Origin: Trachythela sp. YZ-2020
Taxonomy: Eukaryota > Cnidaria > Anthozoa > Malacalcyonacea > Clavulariidae
Reading direction: 5' to 3'
NCBI GenBank assembly: GCA_016169945.1
Contig: JADLSH010000395.1
Location: 8,026,001-8,090,000, forward strand
Length of the DNA: 64,000 nt
Part shown: positions 1 through 11,790 of the stretch, piece by piece
How positions within the stretch are numbered: the stretch's first letter is position 1
How the letters are laid out: the number at the start of each line of letters is the position of its first letter
Position numbers and translations under genes: made by a program
The notes under the pieces: generated by a model
What the model was told of the DNA's origin: nothing
The model's database searches: none
What the model saw: the letters and a program-made list of their open reading frames with translations, nothing else

Positions 1-3000
1 TCCACTTTTGTCTTTCTTGTAGCGTGCAAAGGAATTCTTTACGCCAACGTGACCAAAATTGATTTACAAGGTATTGGACGCGTCGCCATCGTTTTATTAA
101 GTAGAGGTCAGCTCGTTCAAACTCTCCTGGTGGTGGTAGAAGGATTCGTGTCTTCATGGTCAAGAGGTGGTTTGGGGTTAGAGGTTCAGCATCGGTGGGA
201 GAGGAAAGATTATCTACAGTTAATGGGCGACTATTTACAATAGCCTCCGTTTCGCACATGAATGTTTGCAGCGACTCTTCATCCAATTGTGTGCCGTTCT
301 TCTCAAGGAGAGCCCTTAGGACGTTCCGTGCCGTTCTGATCTGGCGTTCCCAGACTCCGCCCATATGACTGGCTGTGGGAACGTTCATTTCAAACTCGAA
401 CCAGTCGCACTCTTGTTCCAGGAGAAATGATCGCACGTGGTCGTGATTCATTCTCTCCAAAGCTTCCTTTAACTCTCGTCGAGCACCAGCCAAATTCGTA
501 CCTTGATCTGATCTCAATAGTCGCACAGGTCCACGTCTGGCTAGGAAACGACGCAGAGCGTTGATAAATGAATCCGTCTCTAACGATTTCGCAGTTTCAA
601 GATGGATTGCACGCGACGATAAGCATGTGAACAACACGCCGTAACGTTTCAGTTCCTTTCGACCCTCTTTAATATGCCAAGGACCGAAGTAATCTACAGC
701 GCAAAACGTGAACGGTGGCGCAGGTGCTAATCTGTCTGCGGGAAGTTCAGCCATTTTCTGTTCTCCTACGGTACCACGAAGCCTTTGGCACGAGACGCAG
801 TCGGTAATGTGACGACACACAGCGGAGCTTCCACCAATAATCCAAATTCCGTTCTCGCGAATGTTATTTAAGGTCATTCTGCGTCCTTGGTGGTTAATTC
901 GTTGATGATAATGTCGGATGATCAGAGCTGTAATATGTCCCTTTCTTGGTAAGATGACTGGGTGCTTCATATGATAAGAAGCTTCTGCTCGATTGATTCT
1001 TCCTCCGACTCTAATTAAGCCCTCTTTATCTATGAACGGATCTAGGCGGTAAAGAGCGCTGGTTTTCTTCAAGTTAGCCTTACGATCTTTAGCGTCATCT
1101 CGATTCGTGGGGTTGGGTTTCAGCGGCGCAAAAGTTCGATTTCGTTGGAAATGTTTCGTTTTGAACTGCCTTGAGAATTTCTACTTCAGCTTGACGCAAC
1201 TCTTCTATGTTTGATGGCTGATACGGCTGAGCGGTTTTCTTCGCTTGGCTTCGCGTTGACCTCGTTTGTCGATTTCTCAGGCGTTGTCGAAGTCTTAAAC
1301 AAACGCGATGGCTCTTTTGGCGCGATGCCAATCCGAATAGTATTCGAGTCGCTCGGGAATCATTTCCATCTTGGCGTCGGTTCCTTGTGTGACCAACGAT
1401 TTTACCTTTCGTACTTCCGGATCGTCAGCTGCAAGAGGTTGGCTTTCGAGGCAGGTCGTCTTGATCTCGGGTTCCCATAGAAACACGGGTCCATGAAGCC
1501 ATCGTGGATTGGTCATGAGCTCTTGAGCGCAAACCTCGAGAGGCGTCATCTGCTGGATTCTCCTTGCTTTCGATGTATCGCCATTGATTCGTTAGTCTTT
1601 CTCGAATCTGTTGCACTCGGTTGCAACGAATATATGAAAACGTCGGGCGTCATTATTAATATAACCGAGTACCACTTTGCTATCCGTCCAGAATACGTCA
1701 GTGATTCCTTCGTAGTTAAGCTCTTGTGTAACATGGTACTTACTTTCACCGAGACTAACGCTGCTGTCAATTCCAGGCGAGGATTGTGACACTCTTTAAC
1801 GGACACACGAGCCTTTCCGACCACTTAATGAGCAATGGACTTCGTCTTCGTCGTTGACCAATCGCAAGTAAGAGCATTGACCATACCCGGTGGTACTGGC
1901 GTCGGAGAAATGGTGAAGCTAGATCGATTTCAATTCTTGAATCCATCTGGTCGGAAACATCTTTGCACGCCGAGATCGTTGAGCAGAAGCAGGTCATTAC
2001 GCCATTTCTCCCAACGTACTCCGACTTGTTCGGGAACTGGGTCGTCCCAGTCCACTCCTTCGCGACACAACTCCTGCAGAATTTGCTTTCCTTGGAGCAC
2101 AAGGGGGGCAACGAATCCCATCGGGTCGTAAATCGAGCTAACGGTAGATAATACTCCACGGCGGGTGAGAGGTTTATTCTGCAAGATCACCGTAGTTGAA
2201 AGAGTCGGACTCAATGCACCAGTCGACACCCAGCGCTCGTTCTATAGGAAGGTTATCGTTGTGGAGGTCGAGGTTCTTGATCCCAGAAGCTCTATCGTTG
2301 AGTGGAATCGTTTCGATCACTTCCTTCGAGTTTGACACAAACTTGTGAAGTCGCAATCCTCCTCGGGCGCATAAATCCTTCGTAGTTTGAATCAGCGAAA
2401 CGGCAACTGGCATGGTGTCAACGGATTTTAAACCGTCGTCCACGTAAAAGTCGTCTCTGACGAAGTTCGCTGCTTCCGTTCCAAACTCCGTTTCGTAGTC
2501 GTTGGCTATCTTCTTCAGTCCTTAATTCGCACACCCTGGGGAAGATCCAGCGCCAAATAGGTGAACGGTCATTCTGAATTCCACTGGGGATTTGGTTGTG
2601 TCTCCATCTTCCCACCAGAAGAATCGTAGGAAATCTTGATGGACTGGGATAACCTTGAATTGATGGAACATAGATTCTACATCGCACATAAACGCTATCG
2701 GATTTTGTCGGAATCTGAGAAGCACGCCGAGAAGTTGATTGGTGAGATCTGGGCCCTGTAGTAAGTGACTATTCAGCGACTCGCCCTTGTACTTGGCACT
2801 ACAGTCGAATACGACGCGCATCTTGGTGGGTTTCTTCGGATGGTACACCCCGTGATGTGGAATGTACCAGGTACGACCATTGTCGTTCGGAGGCTCTTTT
2901 TTTCGGGAACACTTTCCGCGTATCCCCTTTCTACGAGATATTTCATGAAGGAAACATAGTCCTTGCGATACTGTTCGTCTTTCTCGAGGCGAGTTTTCAA

Positions 3001-3546
3001 TTTGGCTAATCGATGTAATGCGAGAGGTTTGTTGTTGGGCAATTCAGGTGCTTCTTCGCGGAAGGGTAAGGGCATTTCGTAATGACCGTCTTCTCTTTGT
3101 CGAATTCCTTGCTCCATTTTGAGCATAAACTTTCGGTCGTCTTGTGACATCGGCTGCACGCTAGTAGGTCTTTCCGAAAAATCTAATTCCATCATCTGTC
3201 TCACATGAACAGGGTTTATTATTTCCTTCGCAGTAGACTGTGTGGAGAAGTAACATGTCTTTTGTTGTGGCAAGGTTGTGTTGATAACGCTACTGGAGAT
3301 CACTCGATGTGTAACGTGTTCAGCGTCTACTTGGTCTTCGTCCTCCCTTCGCTTCGACTTCGTGACGTTACCGATGATGCCCCATCCTAGTTCTGTTCTC
3401 TGTGCATACGGGCCGTTATCGTGTCCGGGGATGATCTCTTGAGGCATAATAGCTCTAGAACAATTGGAACCGATGAGAAGTCCCACTTCGATATCGTGTT
3501 GATAGGGCATCAATTTCTCCAACACTTGCCAGATGTGGCCACTGGT
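1..3546 (-). pseudogene. pol: BEL/Pao pol: RT, RNase H, integrase (frameshifted)
   Basis: The continuation of Gag-protease, split among frames. From 3525 the linker leads into RT. RT motifs include CDVESMFHQF (about 2700-2660) and catalytic YVDD (about 2445). Just before YVDD an in-frame TAA at 2522-2524 replaces the usual Tyr of a CANYGLK-type motif. The RT/RNase H connection follows near 2230-1930 (SIYDPMGFVAPL). RNase H shows FWTDSK near 1690 and a downstream ESKENPADDASRG. Integrase is open from about 1070 to the left edge, with catalytic-type contexts AVDYFGPW, RSDQGTN and GGVWERQI. At least four one-base shifts and one nonsense codon are visible, so the copy could not make a full pol without correction. 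Confidence 0.87.
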
Positions 3547-5901
3547 TTACCATCTCTGGGCATGGATCTGTGTCCGGCTAGCTGGGATTTTCTCACAGGA
3601 GAATGTAGTAGGAAGGGGAATAGCGCAATCGTGTTCGTAATCGCAAACAACGAGTTCCTTGATTTTAGTACTTGCTATCAGTTCGCTATCTGCATGCATT
3701 GTTGACAAAGACAAATGGGTTTCGGGGCCATTGACGTTCAGACTCTTTAGAGTCTCCTGGGTAACGAAAGTAGTGTCCGATTGATCGTCTAGTAGGGCGT
3801 ATACTAGTTTCTCGGTTTCGGAATCGCCATGGCGTATCCAGACTGGAACAATCATAGAACTCATTCGAACTTGGCTTCCGTCGTTCATGAAACATGCTTT
3901 GGTACAGTTGACTGTTGTCTTGTCGATTTGTTCTTGGGTAAGATTTCCGACCCGGTTTACGTTCTCTCTAAAGTCTCCGTGCAATGAGGTCGGATGAGAC
4001 TTTCCACAGGTGTCGCATGTCTTTCGTTTTCTACATTGTCGAGACATATGTCCGTGTCCGAGGCAGCCGTAGCAAAGGCCCTTTTCGCTAGCAAGTTTCT
4101 TTCTATCTTTGATGTTCATTTTACAAAACTGTTGACAGGCGTTTAACTCGTGAGTTCCTTTACAGAGTTGACATACGTTGCTTACTGATCTCTCGCTGCC
4201 GAGTGGGTTGTCATTACCGTCTTGTTGTTCTTCGGATTTTGTAGCAAAGTTTCTCGTGTTTGTTTCGATTCTGGATTTGTATCTTGGCACGAAATGTTCT
4301 TGTTTCCTAGAATCCCTCGGTCTCTTATTATCTTCGTAACTTCTTCCCGATCTCAGGTTAACTGGGTCGCATGCAATATTTGACTCGGTAACGAGGAATT
4401 CAACAAATTCCGCGAATGAGGGGTATTTTTTCTTTTCGTTTTTCGATTTGTAAACTCTTCTTGCCCATCTATTTGACAACCACTTCGGCAGTTTTGACAT
4501 CATTTTATGGTTTTCTTGATCGTCGTTGAGGACGTTAAGACTACTTACTTTCTCCATCGCCTTTTCGCATTGGACGAGGAAGTCGGCATACTTTCTAAGA
4601 CCGATCGCATCATGGGGCGCAATAGGTTTCCATTCATCTAGCTTCTTTCGAAATGCTGTCGCAACCATAAATGGATCACCGAATCGTTTAGCTAACATTT
4701 CCTTTGCCTTCAGGTATGCATCTTCACCGTCCAGAAGCATAAAACCGTTTACAACTTCTTTAGCCTCCCCGCTCACGTATTTTCCCAGAAAGTGTAGCTT
4801 TTCTGCAGGATTAACTGCTCTGCCTTCGATAAGAGTCTCGAATGCCTTCACCCACGTTGGATATTGCAAGGGGTCGCCACTAAAGACACTGGGTTCTGGT
4901 AGGGGCAGTCGGTTTTGGTTTTGGGCCTCCAACAATTTTGAAATTGCGAGTAACTGAGCTTCAACCAGGTTAGGGTATGTTGTAGCTGTTGGTGTATTGT
5001 TTGGTTGGGGAGATATTGGAGCTGGGGTGGCGTCTGAAACGTAAACTGACGCATGGGGGTTTAGTTCGGACATGGGTTGAGGTATGTTTCGAGGGGTTTC
5101 TTGTACAAGTTCAATATTGAGAGGTGTTGAAAGTTTTGCTTGAGATTCAAGAAACCTTTGAATATGTTCTTGCGCAGTATTGCTTTGATCCTGGTTGTCC
5201 AAAAACACCGGCATATCTTCATTCTCTAATCGTGTGCATACTTCCACTCTTGCTTCCTTCTCTGCTAATTCTTCTTTAAGGTGGAATCGTTCCTTGGAAG
5301 TTTGAATTTCTTCCATTAGTCGTTTCTCTTCACTCTGGATTTCTAGTTTTCTCCTTTCTATTTCGTCGATGGCATATCTATTGGTCATTTCTAATTGTTC
5401 CTTCTCATGAGCCAATTGCATTTTGACTTTCAAGGTTGCAATCTCTTCTTCTAGGTCTAGTCGTCTTTGCCGTGTAGATGAGGTTGTACTTGCTAATGAG
5501 CGATGGGATACCCTACTCTTTCGAGACTTATGAGAATTTGCACTTCGATTACTTCGAAAAGAGCTTATTGAATGTCTGTCGTCCTCTTCTCTTAATTTTA
5601 GTTCACGGATTGTCTGTCCGGCTTGTATAAGAATTTGGTTGGTTTCCCGACTCATGTCTTCAAATTTTCCATACAAGGTCATTTTCTCTACAGTTGAACT
5701 TTGTTCTAAATTCTGAGATTCCTTCTCTAGTGAGGCATAATTTCTTTCATTTACAATTTGACATTGCAGGTAATTAATTTGTTTTCTCCATTTCTTACAT
5801 GCTGCATAAAACGCATCTTCGGGCTTAGTTGGTGTTGGCTTTTTGCTTGAAATAGTTTTGTCAAGTCCTTCTAGTACCCCTGACCCGTTATTTTCATCCA
5901 T
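3547..5901 (-). CDS. gag-pr: BEL/Pao Gag and aspartic protease frame
   Basis: About 784 codons. The reading frame is open slightly further upstream, but the first ATG is at 5901 (MDENNGSG), so I start there. It begins with charged, Ser/Arg-rich coiled-coil sequence. A DUF1759-like capsid region follows near residue 345 (FSGDPLQYPTWVKAF). Zinc knuckles near residues 578-645 include CQLCKGTHELNAC and CYGCLGHGHMSRQC. A DUF1758-type retropepsin active site lies near residue 705 (ALLDDQSDTTFV). Gag packages the RNA and the protease matures the polyprotein. The frame ends at a stop that seems due to a one-base shift, because the expected conserved sequence that follows the protease in this family is readable in a neighbouring frame right there. 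Confidence 0.88.
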   Translation of the reverse strand: MDENNGSGVLEGLDKTISSKKPTPTKPEDAFYAACKKWRKQINYLQCQIVNERNYASLEKESQNLEQSSTVEKMTLYGKFEDMSRETNQILIQAGQTIRELKLREEDDRHSISSFRSNRSANSHKSRKSRVSHRSLASTTSSTRQRRLDLEEEIATLKVKMQLAHEKEQLEMTNRYAIDEIERRKLEIQSEEKRLMEEIQTSKERFHLKEELAEKEARVEVCTRLENEDMPVFLDNQDQSNTAQEHIQRFLESQAKLSTPLNIELVQETPRNIPQPMSELNPHASVYVSDATPAPISPQPNNTPTATTYPNLVEAQLLAISKLLEAQNQNRLPLPEPSVFSGDPLQYPTWVKAFETLIEGRAVNPAEKLHFLGKYVSGEAKEVVNGFMLLDGEDAYLKAKEMLAKRFGDPFMVATAFRKKLDEWKPIAPHDAIGLRKYADFLVQCEKAMEKVSSLNVLNDDQENHKMMSKLPKWLSNRWARRVYKSKNEKKKYPSFAEFVEFLVTESNIACDPVNLRSGRSYEDNKRPRDSRKQEHFVPRYKSRIETNTRNFATKSEEQQDGNDNPLGSERSVSNVCQLCKGTHELNACQQFCKMNIKDRKKLASEKGLCYGCLGHGHMSRQCRKRKTCDTCGKSHPTSLHGDFRENVNRVGNLTQEQIDKTTVNCTKACFMNDGSQVRMSSMIVPVWIRHGDSETEKLVYALLDDQSDTTFVTQETLKSLNVNGPETHLSLSTMHADSELIASTKIKELVVCDYEHDCAIPLPTTFSCEKIPASRTQIHAQRW

Positions 5902-6020
5902 ATCGTTATTACGCAATGATATACGACGAGCGCCCGAGCATACCCCGACGCTTTCCGTTTATGATTATTATTCAAAATGGCGCCCGACACGTTGTATTTA
6001 CGTTTCCCGCCGTTGATATT

Positions 6021-6542
6021 AGAGACCTTTAGCATTGCGTTTCCCGCGAACCGCAAACCTCAATAAATCACGTGACCAGTCCTTGGCGTCGCATTTGACG
6101 TATTTTTTTGGCGTTTTCGACGGCAGGAAAAGGTTCTCACGTAAGTCATTTACCTCAGCTTTTGTTTGCCTGAATATTGTTTTATCTCACGTATACCTAT
6201 CATTGGTGTACAGAAGAAAGTTTGTTCTTTCACTTATATGTAATTTGCTCTTGTAAACATTGCTCTTTGGTTTAAAATTATCGCAAACATTGACCAACAC
6301 TCAGCATGAATGAAATTCAATATGGCGGCTATTCTCACAACAACAACAATGGTCTCGTAATTAACCTTTTATCAGTTTTTGAAATGATATGGTGAGAAGA
6401 AATACAGCAGTGTTAGTAGAATTTTAGTTATCTTTCAAAAAGCGCCATGCTAAATGTCGAAAGCTTGACGGAAAACGTCTGACGTCAAACTGCAGTTTGA
6501 GGTTTGCGGTGCCGTGGAAGTGACGAGATGATAAAGGTCTCT
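6021..6542. repeat. MITE-like element with 45-bp imperfect TIRs
   Basis: The two ends are inverted copies. The left begins AGAGACCTTTAGCAT and the right end, reverse-complemented, begins AGAGACCTTTATCAT. Both then share ACCGCAAACCTCAA after a less similar spacer. The flanks share only ATT, a possible 3-bp target duplication. No coding potential is visible inside. It lies where the BEL 5' LTR or leader would be expected, so it may have inserted there. Confidence 0.55.
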
Positions 6543-7290
6543 ATTATACTCTTTTAGTCCTTTACCGTAAATATTGTACTCAAAAATGAAGTTTAAACGA
6601 TATTTCTGACCTTTAAGATTGAAGATGTCCAGGTACGTTCGTTCGGCCGTAAGAATATTCGTTTACTGTAACTCCCGGCTTCCCTTTCGTATAGTATTAC
6701 CCCGTTTCGCCAGGATTGTTTTCGCAAATATATAGATCGCACTTTCGTATTCGTCTTTAATTATGAACTGACAAGTCCTTCGTCTTTCCATCGAGAATTA
6801 AAAGTACGCAAACCTTATATCAAACTTTTAATATGGAATATAGACTTAACTTAACTTGACGTAAACGAATGTTTTCTTATAGTAATACTAAGTACTTTCA
6901 CTGTTCGCAGTTCGCATCGAAAAGGCACTCCCGCTCCACCTGTTCGCAGGCTACAAGCCCATGGGCCTCACTAAACTCAAATATAAGACTGCAGCACAGG
7001 ACTGCAGTTACACTAAATCTACCAGTAAATATAATTATTTTTCATGTGCTGTTTTTGCATATGGAATCCCCACATGGAATCCATGTTTACTGTGACAAGT
7101 AAAATAGAACACTGCTAGCTAAGCATTGCCTTTTCCAAATAATTTCTTTCCTTTCTTGGACTCATTTGCTTTTTACATTTGGAAAGCTAGAAAACAATAT
7201 TGTTCATTACCCAGTTATATTGGTGTACTGTGTAGCACCTACAGCATATGACCACAATGCAATACGTTAGAATGCTAGGACACAAGTATG
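6543..7290. other. non-coding stretch, nothing recognised
   Basis: AT-rich sequence with only short unlinked open frames. I see no domain, RNA gene or clear repeat boundary. Confidence 0.5.
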
Positions 7291-7299
7291 ATTACACAC

Positions 7300-7445
7300 T
7301 GGACTTGTGGGGACATAATATCTGTATGTTGAAGAATTTACATTTTCTGGTTTGTGGGGACAGGAGTATGGTCGCAAACTTGACTTTTCAGGACATAATA
7401 TATTTGTATATAGAAGAATTTACGTCCTGGACTTGTGGGGAGATG
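7300..7445 (+). repeat. diverged tandem duplication, about 80-bp unit
   Basis: Two direct copies of a segment of the form GGACATAATAT-(10 bp)-GAAGAATTTAC occur near 7310 and 7390, and CTTGTGGGGA recurs at 7307 and 7434. Related GTCCCCACAAG in the opposite orientation near 7948 suggests these are the two ends of one degenerate element. Coding potential is not convincing. Confidence 0.4.
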
Positions 7446-7975
7446 AATGTGATTAACCCTGAACATGTAGGGATACAAATGTTGTTAGATGTGTTTGCAA
7501 TTTACTGAACCAGACAAGATGATATAATTAACATCCTACATCTTTCTCATCTATTATTAATATCTAATTATACATAATGGAAACAAATTTGGTTCTCAAA
7601 AATCGTTTAAAACTATTTGTCATCATTAGGTTGAGGATTATACTAGGCATGTTTTTTCTAGGAATATAGTAGTTATTCCAATTGTCATATTTGAATGACA
7701 TTTTGTCATGTTATATATAAGTAATGCATGTGATTTGCATCAATTGAAATAGATAGTCATATAATTATATGGACAAAATTGCCATATACATCTTTGTAGA
7801 TTTCGTTCCAGATTTATCTCATCATCAAGAAATGTGATTCCTGTAAGATACTACTTACGATTTTAAGCACACAAGCTCAAAATAAGAAATTATTACAACA
7901 ATATTACAACTATGCTTGCTATTGAAAGCAGTGTCCCCAGAAGTAAGTGTCCCCACAAGTTGGTAAAGGTGTGCT

Positions 7976-7977
<2 letters not shown>

Positions 7978-8011
<34 letters not shown>
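7978..8011. repeat. (GT)n microsatellite
   Basis: About 17 GT dinucleotides followed by GCATGCATGC. Confidence 0.95.
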
Positions 8012-8012
<1 letters not shown>

Positions 8013-9200
8013 ATGCATGCGCCCGTTATCGTAATAACAAAAAGCATGTGGTGCTGATAGCAATACACCAATAGCAATATTGATTACTGTACATTTTGAT
8101 AGAAGCTGGCCTATGGTTACTAGCCCCACAAATATCTGTACTAGATAGTTTTAAGGAAAACTATAATATGAATATTCTACTCTAAACTGATCCTTTATTT
8201 TAGGATTGCTTTGGGAAATTTTGTATGTCAGTGCAATTTTCATCAGAGGACATCTAGGAAAATTGGGTTCTCTTTACAAAATGGGATACTTTGAAAGATG
8301 ATAATGGTGAGTTGCTGCAAGGCAAATTTGGATCACCTTTACTGGAGGAAACAGAAGAAAAAATAATAGTGCATGCTACTGCACTGCTCGAGAAAGTGAG
8401 TGTTGTACACAACTGCGATCACTGTTGTGCATTCATGGATGGAGAGCTGCCTATTGTAGAGGAAAGAGAGATAATGAGCAAAGAAAGGTATATTTATGAA
8501 CATGACTTTGGCAATAAGATATATTTATTAAATAGATTCTACCTGGGGGAATCATGGAAGTACATTCTTGACACTTAGATTCCCATTTTGAAATTGGACT
8601 GAATCAAAGTTTAAATTCCGGTCAATGTGAACGGGGAAGTTATCGCGGACTAGCTTCCATTCAACCGCAACAATAGGATTTGCTTCCAATTCAACCGCGA
8701 CAATACAGTCAACAAAAAAAGTGAGTCAACAGAAAAGGAGGAAGATGAATATGGTTTAGGTTTCCTTTTTGAAGCAGCTAAATTTATTGAAAATAAGTGA
8801 CATACTTATATGCTGTACAGTGCCATAAACGTTTGTTTTGTCAGCTAATTACTTGATTTGTTTGTTTTCAAAGCCTATTTCAAACGTCGCGATTATCATG
8901 TACCAAACCTATACCTAAACTCATTGTTTGAGCTCATTTGCATTATACTCGGTACATGAAAAGCTTGACGTTTGAACTAGGTTTTTATATTTTGTTAAGA
9001 TTTGGTTTCATTGGCTAATTGCCTTAGTTTGTTAAGTTTTGTTGTTGACATTTCTATTACATTCACTGGGCAGCATGGGTTTCATAGTTTTTTAATATGA
9101 ATATACTATGTGATGATACTATTACACAAAAGTCAAGCTGTTGTTTTCACACTCTGCCACGATAAACAAAATATTTCCTATTTGGCTATTACATAGACCA
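8012..9200. other. non-coding stretch with one unrecognised open frame
   Basis: The only notable frame is plus-strand 8291-8578 (95 codons, no ATG near its start). It resembles nothing I know and has no supporting splice or promoter signal. The 8620-8710 part repeats TTCCATTCAACCGC twice. The rest is AT-rich. Confidence 0.35.
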
Positions 9201-9389
9201 TGGGCCGGTTGTACGAAAGGTGTTTAACTTATATGCCGTTTAGCACTATCTGGTGTATAAATTTCCTATCCAGCGGTTAGTTAAACTGGAGATAAAATTG
9301 TGTTGTACGACGCCTGTTTAGTATCGCGTTTAACTATCCGTCGGATAAGCAAAAATTTAACCAGAGAAAACCGTACTGGAGAGTCCAAA

Positions 9390-9650
9390 ATGGAGAGCAA
9401 ACAAGCGAGAAAACCAAAGTTATCTACCGCCGAATGTGTGTTACGCCGAATGTGTGTTACGCCGAATGTGTGTTACGCCGAATGTGTGTTACTTCTTCAA
9501 CTTTCTGAAGAAAACATAGAAGTTGTAGAGATAAATTTTCAAGTATGTTGACTAATAAACGTAGAAATGAAGTTTGGCTGTCAATAAGTGACTGGGTTAA
9601 TTCTCTTGGTGTGGCAAAAAGGATACAAATAACTTGAAAGAGAAATGGCG
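9390..9650 (+). pseudogene. Myb/SANT-like DNA-binding protein remnant (Harbinger-type)
   Basis: Starts at ATG 9390 (MESKQARKPKL). A Myb/SANT-like helix region follows: LLQLSEENIEVVEINF, then in the next frame LTNKRRNEVWLSISDWVN and LGVAKR. This matches the Myb-like accessory protein encoded by PIF/Harbinger transposons, where it binds the termini and brings the transposase to DNA. That assignment is from family knowledge. A one-base shift near 9545 breaks the frame, and no transposase was found next to it. Upstream, GGGCCGGTTGTACGAAAG at about 9204 resembles the start of a Harbinger-type terminal repeat. Confidence 0.6.
9428..9491 (+). repeat. four tandem 16-bp units inside the Myb/SANT frame
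   Basis: CGCCGAATGTGTGTTA occurs four times in a row without interruption. One unit would code ECVLLL-type sequence. The three extra copies add 48 bp, which keeps the frame. Confidence 0.95.
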
Positions 9651-10560
9651 ATCCACGCACATTTGAATCTTTATTCGCCTTGAGAAATGAATAAAGTCCA
9701 GAATTCAACAAACGAATAAATAGGATCATGTCCTGTCTAAAAATAGAAGGACATGTAGAAGACAACATGCTTTTGACATGCAAAATATCTAAATTGCAAA
9801 TATGCTAAGACATTGATACAACGGCAATGAACATCAAACACAGACTGTGTTAAAAACAAGCCCTTGTGACGCAACGAGACATAACATGGTCTTTAGGCAA
9901 GTGAAAATACAACTTAAAGGGCGATTTAAAGCCATTAGGAATGACATTATAAGTAAACAACTACTTAAAAATGAAAGGTGGCTAGAGAAACGGGTCTTAG
10001 ATAAAATAAGGTCGAAATAACGTAAAGCAGGCTTAGCGAACCAATTCATTCCGGAGATTGTGACAAAACTTCTTGTGGTGTACCATCATGGTCACTGGAT
10101 TCTTCTGTGAAAATATCTCAAATGTGCGGTTTCAGTGTGGGTAGAGTATAGCAAATACGGCGGTTGACTGTGGTGTAAAACTATCTGAAAAATACAGGAA
10201 ACAGGACTAACTAGAATTGTCTGTCGTGATAGAAAACAACACAGCTGTTTTGTGAAACTGTGGCGTCTTTAGACTTTATTTCACTCGTTGTGTTTACGAT
10301 CATGAATAGAATTGCGTTTTGTTTTAATATTTATGTCCTATTTCATATTCCCACTCTTCTAAAAAATAGCTTTGACTGATCAAACTCCAACGTATATACA
10401 AAAGAAAATGGTAATAATTATTTACTGTAATATTGTCATTACATGTTCTAGTTCTGTTATTTATGACACATATTTATGACTGTGTCATAAAATTTCTACG
10501 ATTATGTTTGGGACACTACATTATAAGATCTGCAACTCCAGTGTTAAATTTTCTTTTTAG
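9651..10560. other. probable decayed Harbinger body, no readable domain
   Basis: Short charged fragments occur on the plus strand near 9850-10050 but no transposase motif can be read. AT-rich beyond 10,300. Confidence 0.3.
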
Positions 10561-10564
10561 TATT

Positions 10565-11515
10565 TTAGATATTGATATATACAGTATAACAATAAAAAAC
10601 CCCGTGCATATCGGTTGGTTTTATTTGTTTTAGTCCTTCAAAAACGGCAACATGCTTGTTGTCTCTCAACAAGTCTCTGTACTCTGGTCTTTTCAGCACT
10701 GTTTTTAGCTTGTTGAATACTAGTTCTACAGGGTTTAGTAAGTCAGCAAGTAAACAAGTACACAACCTATATCGTCTAGCTATTCACCAAGGACTTGGCC
10801 ACCTTAAATGGTGAATGGCACAATTATCCATTACAATATGGTCACCATATTCGAGTATAGGTCTACTACCATCAGACTGGAAATTTTGCGATGCTTGATG
10901 GGAAAAGTCGAGAAATTTTACTGCATCGCTTGCCCCGTGCACTGTGTTTGCATACATTATTTTGTCTACTCCTGACAATAGGTTCAGCATAATATTTGGT
11001 GTCTGCACGTTTGGTTGGATTTCTACACAAAGGTTCCACTGTTGAAATGTAATTTAAAAAGTCCTGGCAATATGCGATATTTTCTGGAGTAAACTTTTCT
11101 GCAGCAGGTCTAGTCATTCTTTTTTTCTACCATTTTCCGTCGTGCATGAAATTTCGTACCGCTCTATTTAATACTTCTTTGCTCGTACCTTCAGGGATAA
11201 AACAGTGTCAATTTACTTTTTAAGCAATTTGCCTGATGACATGGATGGTTTATCAGTTTTGAGGAACTCTATGAACTCTAAATCTTCAGGTTTAAGATGT
11301 TTGGCACCGGATGTGCATAATTGTTTTGGCTTTAGTTGCCCAGATTGACAAAATTCCTTCCAAACCTTTGCTGCAGTGATGGGAGCTATTTTAAACTTGG
11401 AAGCAACTGTACCATAACTTCCTTCGAAAAAACGAGTTCCTATATTGCCACCCATTCCCACTATTTCATCCCCTTTGTGGGAGGAGCAACGAATGTATTT
11501 GGGTGTGGCCATCAT
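10565..11515 (-). pseudogene. Tc1/IS630-type transposase pseudogene
   Basis: Minus-strand fragments in order: an N-terminal helix-turn-helix region (YGTVASKFKIAPITAAKVW, about 11,415-11,355), then MTRPAAEKFTPENIAY, then HIVMDNCAIHH (about 10,825), which matches the second catalytic Asp context of DDE transposases of this superfamily, and finally LNPVELVFNKLK (about 10,730), which matches the third catalytic motif (NPxE). The first catalytic region is not intact. Frames change at least twice, and sequence between the Asp and Glu motifs is missing. The protein would have cut and pasted its own element. No terminal repeats were found. Confidence 0.7.
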
Positions 11516-11790
11516 ACAACCACATCCCTTGACATTTTTCTTAATGATTGGGGCATGATGGTTATATAAATTACTTAGACTAGACTTTAGTAAGAACCAA
11601 GTGCATTAACATTTGATTCATTGTAAAATGGCATCCAATTAACTTTTCTTAGATCACTTTTCAACAATTCAGGATTGTAGCCTTTATAGTCACGGCAGGA
11701 TATGTGCCTTGCTTTGTGGTGATTTTAATTTAGCTTCTGTGCAAATTAGAGGTATTGGCTAGCTAGAATCTGACAATTGTTGATGATTAA

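Larger units (their letters stand above)
1..5901 (-). mobile_element. BEL/Pao LTR retrotransposon, 3' end beyond left edge
   Basis: The minus strand carries the BEL/Pao gene order: Gag with a DUF1759-type region, zinc knuckles, DUF1758-type aspartic protease, reverse transcriptase, RNase H, then integrase running off the left edge. Order and motifs are seen directly; the family assignment is established knowledge. The 3' LTR must lie left of the window. No 5' LTR could be delimited on the right, where a MITE-like inverted repeat starts about 120 bp upstream of Gag. Gag-protease and integrase are open, but the central pol has several single-base frameshifts and a nonsense codon, so this copy looks inactive unless those are sequencing errors. 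Confidence 0.9.

Noticed and set aside
4526..4957. Plus-strand 143-codon open frame
   Set aside because: Shadow of the BEL Gag frame, which has recognisable domains.
5978..5990. TGGCGCCCGACAC, like a retroviral tRNA-Lys primer binding site
   Set aside because: It is on the plus strand, while the BEL element reads on the minus strand, and no LTR end lies next to it.
8291..8578. A 95-codon open frame as a gene
   Set aside because: No ATG near the start, no domain and no splice or promoter support.
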